From Chelonoidis abingdonii (lineage: Eukaryota > Chordata > Testudines > Testudinidae): a stretch of DNA of 64,000 bases. The notes beneath the pieces were generated by a model, which did not search any database, had not been told where the DNA came from, and worked only from the letters and a program-made list of their open reading frames with translations. Location of the stretch: assembly GCF_003597395.2 (NCBI RefSeq), contig NC_133778.1:26510108-26574107 (forward strand), written 5' to 3'. Below are positions 32,750 to 46,296 of this stretch, in pieces. How positions within the stretch are numbered: the first letter of the stretch is position 1; each line of letters begins with the position of its first letter. Both the position numbers and the translations under genes were made by a program.

Positions 32750-34439
32750 TCGCTCACACAGATCTGTGCTTCCACAATATACATATTTCATATACTCACA
32801 TTTCTCTTCTCATTTCTACATATTTTATACAAGAAAAGAAAAATACAGATAACTATTTAGACATATTCAGAGACCTACTTAGTCACCCCATATTCCTCCA
32901 GGGCCTTACAGATGAATAGACTATATGAATTGGCAGAGTGCTGACCAAATCATTGCTAGGTGATAAAGATATTTTTTTTCCAAATGAAAGAACAATGACA
33001 GCTGATTTCAAATTTGCTGGTATAATGCTAACATAGAATGAAGAATGAACATGTGTGATAAAAAGAAGTCAAAGTGAAAATGAAATATAACAGGAGCATA
33101 CTTAGATTAGAGTCACAGAAGCTAGTGCCTGTCTCCAAGCCAGAAATGTTCTACAAACCCCTGGTTTCCACTAATTGAGTCATATTCTGATAAACCTGTA
33201 ATAGAGGAGTTGACAGGATTGAGAAATGGTCTGGAAAGAAACACGGAGATCAGAAGAAATAATTTTAAAGCTAGGAAAACTTGAGCAAAATTCAGTGTAG
33301 TTAAAATTAAAAAGTCTGCACTACTTCACAGATGGCTAATAACAGAAAAAGGTAGGTCAGAACATCGTAGTGATTACTCAAACTTAGAACACCATTTCCC
33401 GCAGGACAACAACATAGGTTTTAAATAAGTCACAAAGAACAAAGTTGGTCTACATCTAGTACTTTAAATTTCCCCAATTTTGTTCTGGTTTCCAAAGACT
33501 ACAGACATGGTGTATATACTATGCATAAAACCTACTCCTCAATTATATGTCCTGCTAAATTGATTCATTGATATGACTGGCAGCATGGGCCAAATTGGTG
33601 CCTGCTATATTTCCAGTTAAGTTAGTGGGTCAAATTCTGCTCTGTTACACCACTGTAAATCCAGAATAAAACTACTGATTTTAGTGACTTACAAGTGACC
33701 TATACTGGTATATGAGAGGACAGCATTGAGCACACAGACACTTTCTTGGTGGGATAATTCAATTTAAAATAGGATCTTCATGTTATCTTAATTATAACTG
33801 ATATACAAATCAATAGCAAACTCCTGTTAGGCTAACTCTAAACTGTTCAATTACTTGCTGTCCTCTTACGAACAGTCAGAAGGCAAAGTTTCCAAGCATG
33901 ACTCTGCAAACTTCATTAGAGCTACATCAGGGATGAATTTAGTTTTTCATATTAATCTAGGCAATAATCCTGTAACTAATAACTTTACAATTTTAACTCT
34001 ACTATTTAGACTGCATTCAACCATTTTAATAAGTTAACATACACTAGTCCTGATGTACAGAGGTCCTTCTCTACATTTTCTTGCTGAGCGCTTAATTCCT
34101 ACTTTGGCATCTAAATTCTACCAGTAAAATACGATTTGTTCTTCTGCAACCACCTATATCCAACATACATAAGATGAAAAGTGCACTTAACTGAGTTAAT
34201 AACAATACTAGAACTCAAGATGATGAAGTGGTTCAATGCAGAGCGTGAATGAATGTGATCAATATGGTCTTAAACCCCATCTAGTAATACAACAAGGCAG
34301 GTTTAAATGCTCTTCCAGTTTTGTGATTCCATTATTTCTGCAGTATTAATGAATGGTTTCCGCTACATATATCATTGCAAGTATCTGAATCTTAAATACT
34401 CTGCTTGCAATTTATAAGATACTAAACTATTATTAGAGG
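32750..34439. other. no gene recognised
   Basis: Near 33630-33700, CAAATTCTGCTCTGTTACAC and the following CTGTAAATCCAGAATAA match an old dispersed amniote repeat. The remainder is AT-rich and appears unique. Confidence 0.45.
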
Positions 34440-34739
34440 TTAGCAAGCTTTTACAATGAATTTTATGCTCTCAGTTTGTCTCCATTTATTTCTCTTCCTT
34501 TAAAGACTCTTCCAAATGAAGGGAAAGGATGACCTTTGAAGCTCCTTCACACTATCCTTTGGCCAGTACGAATAATGTTCCAGTGCAGTACTCTAATTAA
34601 AGATGCAAGACAAAGACTCTAAAATGCCTTTTATAGTTCCTGCTCCTCTCCGCCATACAATGCAGTGCTGTGAATTCTAGAACAATATGCTTACTGGAAT
34701 GATTTCATCCACCTCAGCAGTCAGAGGAATAAAAAAAAA

Positions 34740-35170
34740 TGTGTTGGAGGAAATGTATGTAGTAGTAGTATGCATTAATCGGTTACTAGTTTATAACTGG
34801 CACATTTAAATTAATAATTTCTATTCATTATAATTCACCCTTGCTAATATTCGGATAATTCACTAATGGATAGTTACAAATATACATTGTTTGGAAATTT
34901 AAGGCAAAGTGTTAATCTTGCTGGGATGAAGTATTAAAATTAATGAAATGATGGCATCTCAATCTGCATATGCAAATGAGGATAAATGGTCTGCCCAACA
35001 ATAGCATAAGCAAGAGATTATGATAATAAATTGTGTTATCTGAATTAATGACTGGCTAACCCCACTTGATAAGGTCATAGGAAGTCCCAGTGCACTTATT
35101 ACTAAAATTTATCATTCAAGCCTGTGAATCCTTTTAATTATTACAGTCTATCTTAATGAGCAGACAGAAG
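34740..35170. promoter_or_regulatory. candidate conserved non-coding element with octamer
   Basis: This repeat-free block has ATTA/TAAT sites throughout (AATTAATAATTTC, TTAAAATTAATGAAATGATG) and a perfect POU octamer ATGCAAAT near 34968 inside GCATATGCAAATGAGGAT. Enhancers of developmental genes often look like this. No coding frame is present. Confidence 0.3.
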
Positions 35171-35524
35171 TGTAAAGCTTTCTGTCAGATACAAGTCTGC
35201 AAAAGGAAAACTTCATTTTTCTTCATTCAGAGTATTCTCAAATTTTCAGTGTTACCTTTTATATATTCTGTATTATGTACAAATCCAATCAGGCTGCTGC
35301 AGTTATAATCATACCAAAAAGGTTATTAAAATATTTACTCAATAGTTGTTCTCAATTCCCCACTCTACTATAGGTGTCACAATTTCTGCCTTTTGTGACA
35401 ACACATGAGAGAATCAGAACTGAAACGGCCACAGCCAAAATTGCCAGAATCTACTTTATTCACACATTCTTTATTTAAGGGCCTCTCTTTCCGTAAGCTA
35501 CATTCCTGGAGATGATGTTCTTAG

Positions 35525-35625
35525 GACAAGGGCTGTTTCTTCCTAAGTGTTTATACAGTGCCTTGTACAATGGGAATCCAGTCTCATATGAGGCATCTAG
35601 GCAACACTGTAGTAAAACTAATATA
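35525..35625 (+). repeat. ancient interspersed repeat, CAATGGG-tail family, copy 3
   Basis: GACAAGGGCTGTTTCTTCC, then TATACAGTGCCTTGTACAAT, GGGAATCC and ATGAGGCATCTAGGCA, with the same order and orientation as the copies at 12330 and 25775. Confidence 0.65.
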
Positions 35626-35999
35626 ACAGTTCTTACCAGTGCTTTTCATCTCTAGATCTCAAAGCACAAAAGAAGGTATTATTGTCCCCAAAGTATTTTC
35701 TGAAAGAGGTATCATTAGCCATATTTTAGGAAGTCTGACAGTACATATTCTCTGATTTCCATTCCTAAATCAGAATTAATTACATGCATACAATGGTGTG
35801 TGCGCCTAGCATGCCTCAAATACCAAATGTGTGCATTCAAGTCAGGTGTTTCAGCATAGATGAAACCAGTCTGATTGCTCATATACAGATACCTGACCAG
35901 CATATACGCATCTTTTCTTTGTATCCATAAATTAAACAAGTACAAATATATGCATGTTGAAAATCTGACGCTAAATGTCCAGCTTCTCCTCAGATTGAT

Positions 36000-36622
36000 C
36001 TATTTCACATCCTGGAAGGGTAGGCTGAGCCCACCAGAACAAAAGATTCATCCCCTAAATTGGGGGTAGGCAACAGAGCCAGGTATCAATTAAACACACT
36101 GGACAACCAATGAGAAAGCAGGAATGGGAATGAGGTCAAAGTCGTAAAACAAGGGAACTGGATGGACATTGAGCAGAGAATCCAGACAACACCCGGTGCT
36201 CTGGAAAGGAGTCATTGGACACTGCTGAGAGGAACTCTGCCCAAAGATGTGAAATGACCAGAGCATGGAACTAGGCCTCACATTTACATAGGATCTGCCC
36301 ATCAAGCCTCCTCTTCCTCCTGGACTGTAAGATGACCATTTTGGCCAGTGCGTGAGGGAGGCTGAAGGGGAGGTCTCACAACTTGGTACTGTCATAGATA
36401 GGATGTACATATAGAACTAGCTATAAGGCAAAGTGCAACCAGAACCTCAGCATCACATTCTGAGGAACTGAAAAAAGGGCTTCAACCTGACATACTGAAG
36501 GTAGACTTGCACTAGAGACACAGAACAGACAGGTGTCAAGGGACATCATGAACTTTACTAACAACATGCCCATGCTCACAGCTCCATGGAGAAGCCACCA
36601 ACTGATGTCCCTATTTGCCACA
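36000..36622 (-). pseudogene. LINE ORF2 C-terminal end with zinc-binding domain
   Basis: On the minus strand from 36621 the peptide DISWWLLHGAVS, then LDTCLFC, then LRFWLHF follows the C-terminal zinc-binding (zf-RVT) region of L1/Tx1-like LINE reverse transcriptases, where W-R-L-L-H-G and C-x-x-C are typical. Further down, LPHALAKMVILQSRRKR and AEFLSAVSND continue the tail with stops between. The second half of the zinc site is not clear. The clade assignment (L1/Tx1 rather than CR1) rests on this pattern only. Confidence 0.55.
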
Positions 36623-36859
36623 GCTTGGATGAACAGGCCTTTTTGTCGTATCCAAAAATAATCACATTTTCATGGGACTTTTGCAAAATAGAGCTAAAGC
36701 CTTGATTTTTTTATATAACTGCTTTTAGAGAAAGCTCAGTGGCCATCTAACTGTAGAAATGCTTCAGCTCAAAATTATTGCAAATTAACTGTATAAAACA
36801 AATTGTAATGCATTAATGATGGGAATCCACATTTTACTCCTGAAATAAAATAGGTTTGA

Positions 36860-37260
36860 GCCAATTAACTAATTTCTGCAAAGCCTAAAATTATTTTATT
36901 AGTGCTTTCAAAAATGGTTTCTGCAAAGCAGCATTTATTGTCTGTTTCCTATAGTTATCAGACCATGCTGTCTATAGCCCGCTGTTGAGGCCTCTGCTGT
37001 CCCTTATCACATTAACTGTGACATAAACACCCTTGATTAAATGAAATGGTGAGGTGCAGCAAATGAGGTAAGCGCTTTTACCAAACTGTAATACCCTGCT
37101 TCATACTGGAGATCTTATTTGCTGGCCTTTATTGACAGATGATAACACATTTTGTGTGAGTGCCAGCCAAAGATAGCCATTTAGAGCTTCTAAATAATTA
37201 AGTATTGATTAATCAACCCAGAAATGTATAGAACATTTTTCAAGATATTGCCCATTCGTA
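36860..37260. promoter_or_regulatory. candidate conserved non-coding element
   Basis: A repeat-free stretch with AT-rich motif clusters such as CCAATTAACTAATTTCTGC, TTGACAGATGATAACA (a TGACAG-type site next to GATAA) and TTAAGTATTGATTAATCAAC. The claim rests on texture only. Confidence 0.25.
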
Positions 37261-37558
37261 AAGGTCTTATTATTTCTGCCACAACAAGCAGGGAAAGTGC
37301 AGACCATCCGTAACTTGTTTGAGTTTAAAAAATTACAAGTCTGCACTGTGGTCTCCAGAGATAACAGCACAGATGAGCGACTGCCATTGAACAAATGCAT
37401 GTGCCTTTCTGCCTTGCTGTGCTTGTTGTCCCCACTGTCAGCTGCCTGTCAGTAAGAATGGGTTTCAACTGCCCAAGTGTCATAAATAACAAAGCAGTTA
37501 GTGATGGGTGAAACTCAAAATGTTGAGAGGGTTTGTTCATTTCAAACTAATCTAATTA

Positions 37559-37915
37559 TTATAGGAGCGACTCACAGTTTGTTCTTATCAGGCCAGGGGG
37601 GATATAATCCTCCAGTGATCTCAGCTGCTTTAAGTCCCTCTCTTTCATCCAGCTATCAGCTGGCTCTTGGTAGCCTGGGCTGGGAAGATCTCCCCTGGCT
37701 TCTTTGTTCTCTGGCTGGGAAATGATCCAGCAAGCAGGGTCTCCTACTCTTATGAAGGGGTGAGCCTGGGTGAGGCTCACCTGTCTGTATTTCTCCCACT
37801 CTTTCTGCTCTGCAGCCTGCCTGGCTGTTTCCTTCCTTCTCTTTTGATAGGCACTGATCCATCTTCTCTCTCTCTGTGCAAGAGGACTTCCGATTCCCTG
37901 TCTGTGGAGAGTCAT
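37559..37915 (-). other. unassigned open frame of 118 codons
   Basis: The minus-strand frame encodes a basic and Gln/Glu-rich segment (RRKETARQAAEQKEWEKYRQ) followed by PGYQEPADSW and a KQLRSLEDYIPPG end. It may be part of an old retroelement or chance. No domain is recognised, and there is no matching ribosome or splice context. Confidence 0.2.
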
Positions 37916-38579
37916 GGGGTGTGCCTAGAATATTCCATTCTAATGAGCCCATCTCTTCTTTCCTCCCCCTCCCAGTGCCCACACAAGTACCATGTGCTCT
38001 TTTCACAAAGGAATAGGATGAGGCCAGATATTATGGAGTCCATTATTCTTTGGATGTCCTTTTGAAAACCTCTAACTTTAATTCCATCATGACTGGGGAA
38101 AGGGGGGTGCGGTCAAAGGGCCTTCAGCTGCCATCTTAATTGTAGTATTTTCTTTATTGGAGTCTTGAGCGAGAGGAATAGAGAGGATTATGTAAGCAAA
38201 ATATCAAAACAAGTGTTTTCATGCGTAATCAACAGATCAGAGGTAAGCTGTTCCCTTTCTTCATTCTGCCACATTCTAGAATGTTCTACAAAAATCATAG
38301 TGACTATATAAAACCAAGTCACCAATTAAATATTTCAGTATGCCAGAGAGTATTGTGCATTTTTTAAATTCTGCAATCCTATCCGATTTTCACTAGGGTG
38401 AGTAGTGACAGAGTGAAGTACCAAAAAATATATTTCAAGGTGCTAAAATGAAATAAATTTAAAACATGGCTGATTAAAAAGGAGGAAACTAGACTTCCAA
38501 CAACAAGTAGAGCAGCTTCTGCTGGTTGGAGTATGGAGTTGTCTCCAACATCACCTGCAGCAGATGCCAAATACTAATT

Positions 38580-38830
38580 GCCTGATACTGTTAACATTTC
38601 TGAGACATTTTAGCAACTGTGATGAAAGTTTCTATGTGTGCTTACCTTTGGAAAACAAGGCCACTCTTTCTGCTCACGTCTGATGATTTTCCATAGCTCC
38701 ATTAATGTGAAACTAATAACAATGTACTTTGTTTCTATTGTTGTACAGCTTTCAGGCACAAACTACTTTTGACTAATTATGCAAATGAAGTCTGGTTTCT
38801 TAAACTGGAAAAAGGCTTGAGACAAATTCA
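38580..38830. promoter_or_regulatory. candidate conserved non-coding element with TAATTATGCAAAT
   Basis: The composite TAATTATGCAAATGA near 38775 combines a homeodomain site and a POU octamer in one run, within repeat-free sequence. It also contains AACAATG and ATTGTTGT, SOX-like sites near 38715-38745. Confidence 0.3.
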
Positions 38831-41744
38831 AGAGGGACTAAGTTTCTTCATAGTATCACAAACCATTTGATTGTGTTCAAAAGACAATAAAAATATTGAT
38901 GTCACCCTAAGTTTTCAGTACTCTCAGAAGAAAGCAAGAAGACCATAATGAAAATATTTAGCAATATGTTTTATCTTGCCAGACAAATACTTGTACCAAG
39001 GCTATTCAATGACCAGGCTGAAAATATGCCCTTAAGTGCAGAAGTTGACTGCACCATTATTCAACTGCTTTTTTCCTGGTTGAATATGATCCTTATATTT
39101 TAAATTTCCAACAGGAGGAACTGCAATCTACAGCCATTTGCTCAGCTCTGTTCCCTACATCATGTGGATGTTGTGAGAATAGATTTATGTATGTAAGATG
39201 GTTAGAATCTACCATGATGAGTATCATAGGAAAAGCCCATAAATAAATTAGCCAAACTGTTTTTGAACATAATAAAAGTTAGTTTGGGGGGTTTGAAAAG
39301 GGCTTTAGTAATATCAGACCAGATTCAGTCTGCCACTATTGAAAAAACATTGCCATATTGAGGTCACCCAGTTTCAGGTTACTGTCTGGTACGATTACTG
39401 GCTTATTATCAATCACTTAAACTACATTCTACGGGGTTTTGTGGATTTTGAAGTGAAGGGCTATGATGTAGATGACATGAGTTCACTTTGGATAGGAGGG
39501 GTTGTCAGACTATGTGTAAACCAGAAAGTGGAATTGTTTCTTCATTTGAAAAGCTAAGCATGTGCCAGTGCTGTTGCACTATGAAGTGCCTGGGGTACAG
39601 TGTAGAAACCCCTTGCAGCTGGAGATTAATAGGGCTTAATTTCATCAGGAAGAGAAAGGAAGTAGACCAGCTGGAGGCAATTGTGATCCATTATAAAAAG
39701 GCTTGTTTTTTCACTAGCGCTGTTTGAAGGAAGAGAGGAAGCATTTCTTTCTGAGTGGCCTGGTGAAAGAGTTCAAGGCTGTCAAGCTGCAGTATCCAGC
39801 AAGTTGAAGAGCCAGGTGCTTGATGGATTAGTTTACATTTACGGACAATTGGTTTTGTTTATATGGAGGGAGAGGAGAGAAGTAAGTTACCTTCTTTTAT
39901 TTCTCCCCTGCCTCCCCTCCCCCCCCTTTTTTTTTTTTACTGGACTGCAGAAAGCCCCAAGATGCTCCTATTTTTGTGGAACTTAATTTTCCTCTGTGAT
40001 TTTTTTTTTTGGTAGATTGGCTACAGGTTAGAGAGAAATTGAGGTAGTAACTGCACTCTACAGGAAGAGGTAAGGTGCTTATCCACAGAGCTATTTTCCA
40101 AAAAATTTTAGACATTATAAGTATGTCTAGCATGCTCGTTCTCAAGGCAATGAATATGTGGCCAATGGGATAACTATGCAGTTTTTCACAAAGGGTCTGT
40201 TCCAAAGTACACTCCAGTCAATGGAAAGACTCCCATTAATGTCAGTGTGCTTTGAATCAGTCCCATATTTCCATTTTGGAGCTAGGACATCATCAGGAGC
40301 ACATTTCATGATTGCAGCATGTTCCATGTCCTTACCAGAAGAGACAACCCCCACAAGCATCCTCCTACATAGTCAATAAGCAGATATGTTTTACTCGTGA
40401 TAAGCCAAAGGCTGTCTCTAGAGCTCAGGGACAACACATGCCATTGTGACATGTTCCAGGAGACTCTGGACCCATAAATCAATGACTAGCTTGTCATAAT
40501 TAGAATGATGTCTCCTAATCTGTAACAGATAAAAGGGATGGCACATATTCTTCATATTAAAATAACCTAAATATATTTTGCAAGCTAATAGTGCAATCTT
40601 ATATTGTGTGTGTTCATTAACAGTTTCAAAACACATGGTGGTGTGACACAACAGAATAGAAATCTCCTGCAGCAAAGACTGCAGCACTGCCTGGCATATG
40701 ACAAGTCTCCCAGTAAAATGAAAGGCTTGTATGTCTATGATGCTAGCAATAACCATGATTGTTTTTGACAGAGTTTGTAGCTAATATTTCAGGAACTCCA
40801 AGCAAACAAACCTTATGAGTGATACAGCACATGGTAGCCCTAGCTCCTAACAAAAAGTCCCTTAATCCTAAATCATAGGTTAAGTGCGTCTTTAGTTTAA
40901 CGAAGTGGTATACAACACACCAAAAAATAATGCAGCTTTAACTGCAAAATGGTACAATGTGAATATTTTACTCTCTGCCATCAGAGAGCAAGAATCCTCT
41001 TAAGGATTGTCAAAATATACAAGCGTGGATCATGATTCTGAGTACACCTTAATGCCTTGCAGCAGCCAGGGTAAAAAAAATGTCAGGTTGAGGTAGTAAG
41101 ACAAAGGAGTCTTCTGTCATAGTAGCTGCAGTTCTAGTTTCTTATGGCTGATTCAGAAATGGGTTAAAAAGGTTGTTGTGGACTAGATTGTCAGAATGAA
41201 GTTTGTGACAGACAATAAATGAAATGTGGATATACAACATTCTACAAATAGAGGCTCCCTATGAATTTAGTGGTAAAACTACAATTAATCTGAAGAGAGG
41301 TCCCTGAAGTTACAGTTCATTGCACAATGTTTGTAATGATTGAATAGGGGAAAAAAAAGTTGAATCAAAGGTATTTTATGGAAAAAAAATACTTAAAATG
41401 GTGAAATTTTTTTATATAGTATTCTCTGACTACTGTCTAGCCAGCTGTAGTTGTTGTCATGAGTGAAATGCTGACCAATATCTAGATCCAGACATCATAA
41501 ATACTAGGTTTTCACCCGTGTTCTGTTCAGAAGGAGCATTGTAATTTGTGCTTATCGTATTCAAATTGGGGCAGAATTGAACCACTAGAATTATAACACT
41601 GTTTCTAGAAATGATATCGTATACACATTGTTGGTTACAGAAAATTAGCTGCAGTATAAAGCACAATTTCAACCTGGGGAAAAAAATCATGGCACAATCT
41701 TGGCCCCTGGTCAATGGGAGACTTAGTCATCGATTTCAATGCAT
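38831..41744. other. no gene recognised
   Basis: Polypyrimidine runs lie at about 39915-39938 and a T-run at 40000-40012. Near 40210-40265, the pattern CCAGTCAATGGAAAGACTCC and GAATCAGTCCCA is an old dispersed amniote repeat. Nothing else is supported. Confidence 0.45.
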
Positions 41745-42325
41745 CCAGGATTTCTCCCCTAAACCGGTTGCTGGATTTGATCAAAAAATGGTGGTGGATG
41801 GAATTCTGAGCAAAAACTTTCACTTGAAACTTCTCATATGACATTCAAAAAATTGTTTTGAAATTTTCAAAAATGTGGTGGTGTTTTTTATTTAAAGTTT
41901 CTCCCTGCCCCCACTAAATATAACAGAACAAATGTAATTTAGGCTATCCCCTACTTTTTCCTTTTCCTCTTTTTTCCATTCAAATGTTTCCCAACTTGAG
42001 CATACTTTGAAAAGTGGCAAAAGGGAAGAAAACGTGGAAAGTGGGTGCAGGGAAGGAGGAGGGGCTTGGAGCTAAACACCACTCATTCTGTTGCATTCCA
42101 TGGCAAAAGTAGAATAAAAGGTGGAGGAAAGGGAAAATAAATCTGAAATTTTGGAAATGTTTTATCATTTTGAAAACCAAAACATTTCAATTCAACACAA
42201 TCTCTGTTTCATTCTGAAATTTCTTATTGAAAAAACTCATCAGTTTCCCATGAAATACTTTTTCACAAAATCCCATTTTTTATTGGGAAAATCTTCCAGG
42301 AAATGTTGACCAGCTTGCTCTAAAG
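41745..42325 (+). repeat. AT-rich interspersed repeat ending TTGACCAGCT, copy 1
   Basis: Runs of AAATTTTC, AAATGTTTTATCATTTTGA and CCCATTTTTTATTGGGAAAA end with GGAAATGTTGACCAGCTTG. The copies at 52075 and 59405 have the same composition and the same end in the same orientation. Confidence 0.5.
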
Positions 42326-42839
42326 AGTTAACAGTAGGTAAGACCACATGAAGAGGTGTGGAACATGCTGGAGACATTCGGATTTGTGTCATCAGTGAGT
42401 GAAATAGCCAGTACACAAAGGAGTGTGTTCTTAGGCAGCCTTGTTTGGGACAGTTTTAGAAGAAGAAAGAGCTTTTTCTTGTTAATAAGACAGAGAAGTC
42501 CTACTCTATGCAGGTAGCATAGATGGCCATGTGACCTAGATTTTTTATTAACAATGCTTTGTTCCATTTATCCAGTCATATTGGTTATTTGTTTTTCATT
42601 TAAGTTATAGAACACAGTTAATTCTAATCTGAAAATAATAAAGTTCTCTATAGTACCAGGTCCCTTGCTTATTCTTGTACAGTAGCTTCTATTGATTATC
42701 TCACTAGTGCTTATTTATTTTTTATGAATGGAGTTTCCTTGTGCCACACATTTTATTGGGCTCTGTTCCTATTTATCTCTACTGATTGGGCTCCAAGTTT
42801 TCATTAACTTATATTGACTCCATTCCCACTGTTCATCTT

Positions 42840-43060
42840 AAGCTATGTCTATATTGACCTGCAGTATGAACTACTGGGGTGTCAATAACAGTGCGTACCA
42901 AAGTGCTGCTCTGTAACTCCACCATGTGGATACTATAGGCATGAGTTAAAAGGTTCCTAATTCCAATTAATATAGTCTTGTTAAAAGAGGTGAATTAGGA
43001 ATTTTTTAGTTCACACCTGCAGCATACACATGGGGAGTTAGAGTGCAGTCAAGCCCTTGG
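42840..43060 (+). mobile_element. possible MITE remnant
   Basis: The start AAGCTATGTCTATATTGACC resembles the AGCTATGTCTACACTG ends of other reptile MITEs, but the opposite end is not visible. Confidence 0.3.
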
Positions 43061-46000
43061 TCTCCATTCTTTCCCAAAGTTTTCCACAGGCTCCCTGGAA
43101 AATGGTCTTAGACCCTTAGTCCATTAGTTCATGCTATTTAACTAAAACCATGACTAAAGATGTTTAGTATTAAAACTATATTTTGCTTGTAAAATACTAT
43201 GCAGTGCTTGGATGAGTTATAACTGCATGTGAAGATTCATGGTATCAGATTTATAGACTGTTTTCCGTGAATTACTTGAAAATGGCTGATTACTGAAGTA
43301 GAATTCTCTTATATTCCCATATGAGGTTAACTGACCACACAGGGTGAAATTGTACCTGGACTTACACACTGTACTATTCCAGCCAACTCAGCGAGGGTGG
43401 GGTGGGTGGGATGGGTGAGGAGTACATCAGTGAAGGTCTAGATCATAATGGTTCTCTGGTTTATGCTGTTACAAACAGAATATCTACAATGTGTTAGAGG
43501 ATGGCTATATGTAAGTATAGCATGAACAGGCAGGAATAGAAAACTGATTCGGATACTGTGGAAAAATGTAAGACCAAATCCTATTCTCTCTGAACACCAC
43601 TATAAAATGGGGGGAAAGCGGAATTGCACTGAAGTTATTAAAATTAAAATTTAGACTGCTGCAAGTGAGATCTGAATTCAGTCCATCTCCTGAGATGCAC
43701 TTGGTTGTTATGACCAAAAATGTTATGGCATGAAGGACTTTAGTAGTGGAGTGATCTGACTGGGTGTTGAGAAATGAAGGGCTGGGGAAGAGGGACTTCT
43801 AACAATGGATGATAGTGATTTGAATGGGAGTACAAAGATGAGATGTGGAGGGAGCAGAGACGCCCGAAGACTTCGATAAGTGTTAATGATCACAGAACCT
43901 GTTCAGCTAAATTATAAACCTCCTCTTCAGCACAGAATCTTTTTCATCTCGGAGAATTAAACACAATCTTTCTGAAGTTTCTCAAATTTTTTTAAGAAAA
44001 CCTTCCACTCTTGATTTCCAACAATGACTGAAACCTGATGTGTCAAAATACTGAATACTGGGAAGGACTATTCTGTTGGTACTTCAAACTATCTCACAGC
44101 TGGATTGTAGCACAGGTTGCCCGAACTTTGCCCCAAGGAAGCAAAGTCCGCAAGCCATCAGCCAAAGACGTGTAGGCAGGAGACAGGTCTGTTGGAGCCG
44201 GAGAATGGATGGGCTAAAGATATAGGAGTGGTTAGTAAATGAGTTTTCTTTCACCTCTGCCCTTGAAGGATCAAGAGTATGTGATGAAGGATGAAATATG
44301 GTGATGAAAGGATGAAATAGGTGAAATATGTGATGAAGAATGGAGAATTGCTGGGGCCTGTTGGAGTCCCACCCTCTGCCCCCACCCCCAAACTCCACGC
44401 ATAACCCCTTCCCCAAGACACAAAGATATTCTAGTCTAGTGTTTATCTGGAAGATCATCTATCACTAATAAGCATCCAGAATGGAATTTTCAAAAGCACT
44501 TGCTGTGTCTTAACTCTGCTCCAACTGAAGTCAATGATAAAGCTCCCACTGTGAGCTTCAGTGGGAAGAGACATCAGCCAAGATTGAGCATTCTTGAAAA
44601 TCCAACCCTGGAAGAAATCTTGAGGTTTAAATGAATCACACCTTTGTATTTTGGTGAGTCTCGTATCTTCCAATGGATATAGATATTTGATAAAGAGACT
44701 CTATATAATAGCCTGAAAATTTTCCACTTAAAATAATTTACTCTAAATTGAGGGAAAGCCCACATCCTCATCTGACAGCTCTTTATACCACTCTTTGCTG
44801 CGGGAAGATTTATTTGTGCTAAACTGAAGCATATGCAATCTTGTTGTTCAGTTGTAAAAATGAAATATGTAACTTTGATCTGTTACCTTGATACTGATTT
44901 TTTTTTTTAGAATATATGATTCTTGATTCTCTTTACTTTTGAAAGGGTTTGAGATACGAAAACTAGTAATGTTATAACAATTGCATAAAGAAAATTAAGG
45001 ATGAATAATGAAATCCACTACTAACATTGATGTATAAAAATTGATTTTTTAGTCTCCTTTAAATACTCCAAGTAGCCACCTTAAATATTGAGTAGAACCA
45101 TAGATGTGGTAGTTTGATTATTTTCAAAATAAAATTGTTTCACAATAAGTCTTAAGTATGTCTAGTAGGGCTAGGGAAATTGGTTTGATCAATCAAAGTA
45201 TTTAATTCAACTTCTAGCTCACCCAACATAATCTTCAGCCTAGCAGGTATTTCATATTTACAGTCCAAGCTGAACAACTGGATTTATTCAAATCTTTATC
45301 CACAGTAGATATAAAGTAAAATGATTTTTCATCCTTCAGCAGTTGAGAGAGTCCTCTTTCAAAAGAGTGGTGGCAATAAAACTGAGGCACTTGCACTTTA
45401 ATATTCAGTAAAGGCTAACTAAGTGCATTTGAAGTGCTCTAAGGCTGAGTGACCTTCAATGACTAGTACATATAGATTATCAAACATCGGAGCTGAAGTA
45501 ACAGACCATGAACAGTGTCCGATTCTTTTCAGGCTAAATAGTGCAGATAACCATAATTATTCTTGGTGTCAGGGTCAAAAGAACTGTTTATCACTTTTCT
45601 ACCTTATTGAAGAATCTTTTAAAGTACTAAATGATATATCAAGCCTGTCAGTGTGTTATAAAAGAATTAAATGAAGCAAGTTCTAGGTGAGATTTTTGAC
45701 AGCATATTATTGCATACATCTCTGTTCTTTCATTCACATATTTCTCCACTTTGTAATGCAGATTTAAAATGTTAAGTCTCCATTTTGTTCAACTATTTGG
45801 TTTACTTTGTAATGGGTTGGTTCTCATCTTTGTCTGCATTTCTCTGTATTCACTTAAAGGGATAATTAAAAAAAAAAGTAGTTAATGGATTCAAATTGCC
45901 TGTGGGTGTGAAACACTCATTCAGTAATTTATAGGGGAAAAGTACCAAGGTACAGCATGGAAATAATAATAAAAATATCTTACACACTCAAATTATACAA

Positions 46001-46214
46001 GAACTAGAAAGCGCTATTAACTAACATGTCTAAAAAGTTCCATAGCTGTAGCCTGTTTTACATGCAATGTCACACCAACTTACATTAACAAGAAGAAATA
46101 GATTTCATTTAAAATAGAAACTTGAAGACAGACACTTTCTGATGAATTATGAGTAACTGCAATGCATCAGGAAAGAATAATACCTAATAAGCTCTTATTT
46201 ATTATTTCTGCAGT
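43061..46214. other. no gene recognised; minisatellite inside
   Basis: A short degenerate repeat of GTGATGAAAGGATGAAATA units lies at 44281-44343. The rest seems unique and AT-rich. Confidence 0.45.
44281..44343. repeat. degenerate minisatellite, about 20-bp unit
   Basis: Three imperfect copies of GTGATGAAAGGATGAAATAG. Confidence 0.7.
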
Positions 46215-46296
46215 GCCATCGATAGGTGTACATGACACTTCAGACATGTTTTTAAAAGCTGGTTCTCTGCCAAGAGAATCTTATAATCTAAGGGCT
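46215..46296 (-). repeat. ancient interspersed repeat, CAATGGG-tail family, copy 4
   Basis: The end GAGAATCTTATAATCTAAG is the reverse complement of the CTTAGATTGTAAGCTCTT start seen at 25775. The copy is worn. Confidence 0.4.
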
